From Phycisphaeraceae bacterium (lineage in GTDB: Bacteria > Planctomycetota > Phycisphaerae > Phycisphaerales > Phycisphaeraceae): 55,321 nucleotides of DNA. Location: NCBI GenBank assembly GCA_020849625.1, contig JADLFV010000071.1, forward strand, positions 1 through 55,321, read 5' to 3'. A model generated the notes under the pieces. That model saw nothing but the letters and a program-made list of their open reading frames with translations. It was not told where the DNA came from and searched no databases. Below are positions 53,987 to 55,321 of the stretch, in pieces. Numbering within the stretch: the stretch's first letter is position 1; each line of letters starts with the position of its first letter. The translations under genes were made by a program, and so were the position numbers.

Positions 53987-55087
53987 ATGACGTCACGTGA
54001 CCGGATGCGAGCGGCTCTGAGTGGGCAGGCTGTTGACCGCGTGCCATGGTTCCCGTGCATTGCCCCGGACCATGCCGCCGTGGCAATGGGGCACACCTTT
54101 GAGGAAGCGATTGCTGATCCGCGTATGGGTATGCGCTGGATGCTCGAGGTCGCCAGCTTCTATCGCGCTGATGCTACCCGCGTGCGGATTGGCCCACCGC
54201 GAACGTGGTTTACGCAGAAGGAAGTGAAATATGTGGGCTCTCTTCTGACACAGATCGATCGCTGCACAGGCAATATCGATGGCACCTTTGATGTTCAAGG
54301 CGGCGGCTCGCTGGTGCTGACAAAGCCCGCAAAGCCCATCCGTACTATTGAGGACATCGTTGACATCATGTGGCCCACCGCAGCGGAACTCATCGAGGCC
54401 GGCTGCCTCGATGCCGCACGGGAGGTAACGGCTGAGGCCCACAAGCGTGGGCTGTTCGTTGTGGGAATGGCCGCCGGACAAACGATTAACAGTCTCGTCA
54501 CCTGGATGGGGGACAGTCAAGCAGCGATGATCGCAATGATCGAGCAGCCGGACCTCGTCTGTCAGCTCTTTCACATGGCAACAGACCGATCCATTGAGGT
54601 GATGAAAGCCTTCGCTCGGATCGGCGTGGATGGGCTGTACATCGGTGATTCCTACGCATCCTCCAGCGTCATCTCTCCGCAACTCTACGCCGACCTCTGC
54701 GTTCCCGCGTATAGCCGCGCAGTGCAAGCCGCACACGCGCTGGATCTGCTTGTCTACAAGCACTGCTGCGGCAACTACAACCCATTGCTGGAGCACCTCA
54801 AGGAGCTCGCCTTAGAAGGTATAGAGGGCATGGACCCCACCAGCGGCATGACCGTTGCACGGACGCGCGAGGTACTCGGCAATGCCGTGTGCTGTATCGG
54901 TGGGGTAAGCTGCCTGACGCTGCTGCGGGCCGAACCCGCTCAAGTTCATGCCGAGGCACTGGCTTGCATAGACGCCGGCGGTCGCCACGGGCGCTACGTC
55001 CTCGGCAGTGCTTGCGCTGTTCCTCGTGCCACACCAGTGGCGAATATGTTGGCAATGGCCGCAGCCGCTATACAGTCTGAATCCTGA
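53987..55087 (+). CDS. Uroporphyrinogen-decarboxylase-family (URO-D/MtaA-type) protein
   Basis: The 366-residue protein has the family N-terminus (SRDRMRAALSGQAVDRVPWF) and the TIM-barrel pattern of URO-D-type proteins: GTFDVQGGG, IGVDGLYIGDSYASSSVISP, LYADLCVPAYSRAV, LLVYKHCCGNYNPLLEHL with His-Cys as in metal-binding methyltransferases, and VCCIGGVSCLTLL. Members include haem-synthesis HemE and corrinoid methyltransferases (MtaA, CmuA); a second group of unknown function is common in sugar loci of Planctomycetota. The HCCGN motif and position after a sialidase argue against HemE. Its N-terminal part is similar to the damaged copy in the chimeric gene at 35068. Confidence 0.78.
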   Translation: MTSRDRMRAALSGQAVDRVPWFPCIAPDHAAVAMGHTFEEAIADPRMGMRWMLEVASFYRADATRVRIGPPRTWFTQKEVKYVGSLLTQIDRCTGNIDGTFDVQGGGSLVLTKPAKPIRTIEDIVDIMWPTAAELIEAGCLDAAREVTAEAHKRGLFVVGMAAGQTINSLVTWMGDSQAAMIAMIEQPDLVCQLFHMATDRSIEVMKAFARIGVDGLYIGDSYASSSVISPQLYADLCVPAYSRAVQAAHALDLLVYKHCCGNYNPLLEHLKELALEGIEGMDPTSGMTVARTREVLGNAVCCIGGVSCLTLLRAEPAQVHAEALACIDAGGRHGRYVLGSACAVPRATPVANMLAMAAAAIQSES

Positions 55088-55217
55088 TCAAAGGGAAGTG
55101 TTCCACAATTATGCTTCTGCAAAGCGTTCGATATAACGGTGAGGTTGGCCAACACGACTCACTGGAGACGCGCATGCTGAATGGATTCTTCCTCATACTA
55201 ACCAGAGCATAATATAG

Positions 55218-55246
55218 TTGACATTGCAGCCTCATCTCGGTAGAAT
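55218..55246 (+). promoter_or_regulatory. Promoter of the IS630-type transposase
   Basis: TTGACA (55218-55223), 17 bases, TAGAAT (55241-55246). The ATG at 55253 lies only seven bases after the -10, so the message would be leaderless. Confidence 0.5.
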
Positions 55247-55252
55247 GCCGAC

Positions 55253-55321
55253 ATGCATGGCAAGGACGCCCGATCGCTGACGGCCGAAGCGCAGGAAGAC
55301 TTGCGGCGTCGGGTGCTGCAC
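55253..55321 (+). CDS. IS630-type transposase, N-terminal part (cut by the window end)
   Basis: The last 69 bases encode MHGKDARSLTAEAQEDLRRR then VLH. This fits the start of IS630-family transposases, which typically begin with DARSLxxEAQEALRRR before a helix-turn-helix. Only 23 residues are in the window, so completeness cannot be judged. It marks the boundary of the sugar locus on this side. Confidence rests on remembered family sequences. Confidence 0.6.
   Translation, partial: MHGKDARSLTAEAQEDLRRRVLH

Noticed and set aside
53987..55087. Haem-synthesis HemE
   Set aside because: The HCCGN motif and sugar-locus context favour the methyltransferase-like URO-D branch.

Overview
The window looks like chromosomal DNA of a planctomycete, most likely a member of Phycisphaerae. 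Three marks support this: many secreted proteins end in PEP-CTERM anchors, seven of them carry a two-repeat dockerin-like calcium-binding segment just before that anchor, and three pseudopilin-like proteins have the [13 protein letters not shown] methylation motif and a late H-Xn-DG motif. Coding DNA is GC-rich, while the regulatory gaps (about 5.1-5.4, 24.6-25.0, 34.8-35.05, 42.8-43.2 and 44.0-44.4 kb) are AT-rich. No rRNA, tRNA or CRISPR array was seen. The whole window is a carbohydrate-utilisation locus dominated by sialidase-fold (BNR/Asp-box) enzymes: eight genes, one truncated.

Layout. (A) 0.4-5.0 kb, minus strand: two related PEP-CTERM proteins, a pseudopilin and a secreted sialidase, divergent from (B). 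(B) 5.4-13.5 kb, plus strand: a GntR/LacI-type regulator, a sialidase without a signal peptide, two homologous secreted TIM-barrel glycosidase-like proteins and a sodium:solute symporter. (C) 24.6-13.5 kb, minus strand: a ten-gene run with a GntR/FCD regulator, pseudopilin, PEP-CTERM sialidase, SDR dehydrogenase, symporter, second GntR/FCD regulator, N-acetylneuraminate lyase/DapA-family aldolase, a small cysteine-rich protein, a fusion of that same domain to a sialyltransferase-like (GT42/Cst-like) domain, and an SGNH esterase-sialidase fusion. B and C converge with a 12-bp overlap. (D) 25.0-32.7 kb, plus strand: two large repeat-rich surface proteins, a sialidase and a ten-repeat FG-GAP/VCBS protein. 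(E) 32.7-36.75 kb is a damaged zone: an IS701-like transposase relic, a GntR/LacI-type regulator, a gene made of a uroporphyrinogen-decarboxylase N-terminus joined to a PEP-CTERM protein, and a truncated sialidase. (F) 42.8-36.75 kb, minus strand: pseudopilin, sugar isomerase, SDR, a divergent ketol-acid-reductoisomerase-like protein and a GH78-like rhamnosidase. (G) 43.2-55.1 kb, plus strand: a GntR/FCD regulator, PEP-CTERM/dockerin proteins, a sialidase pair, a sialate O-acetylesterase-family (SASA) pair, an AldA-type lactaldehyde dehydrogenase and a URO-D-family protein. The window ends in the first codons of an IS630-type transposase.

How the parts fit (inference). Secreted esterases, sialidases and glycosidases would deacetylate and trim an acidic or deoxy-sugar glycan. 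The symporters would take up the products. The aldolase/SDR set in C and the isomerase/SDR/KARI-like/AldA set in F-G would degrade them. The most unusual part is 13.5-18.6 kb, where a sialyltransferase-like domain sits among sialidase, esterase and lyase genes in one operon. Three divergent regulatory gaps carry palindromes placed on promoter elements: ATTGAC-N4-GTCAAT, TTGGATCCAA and ATTGTATACAAT. Each is a good candidate operator for the adjacent GntR-type regulator.
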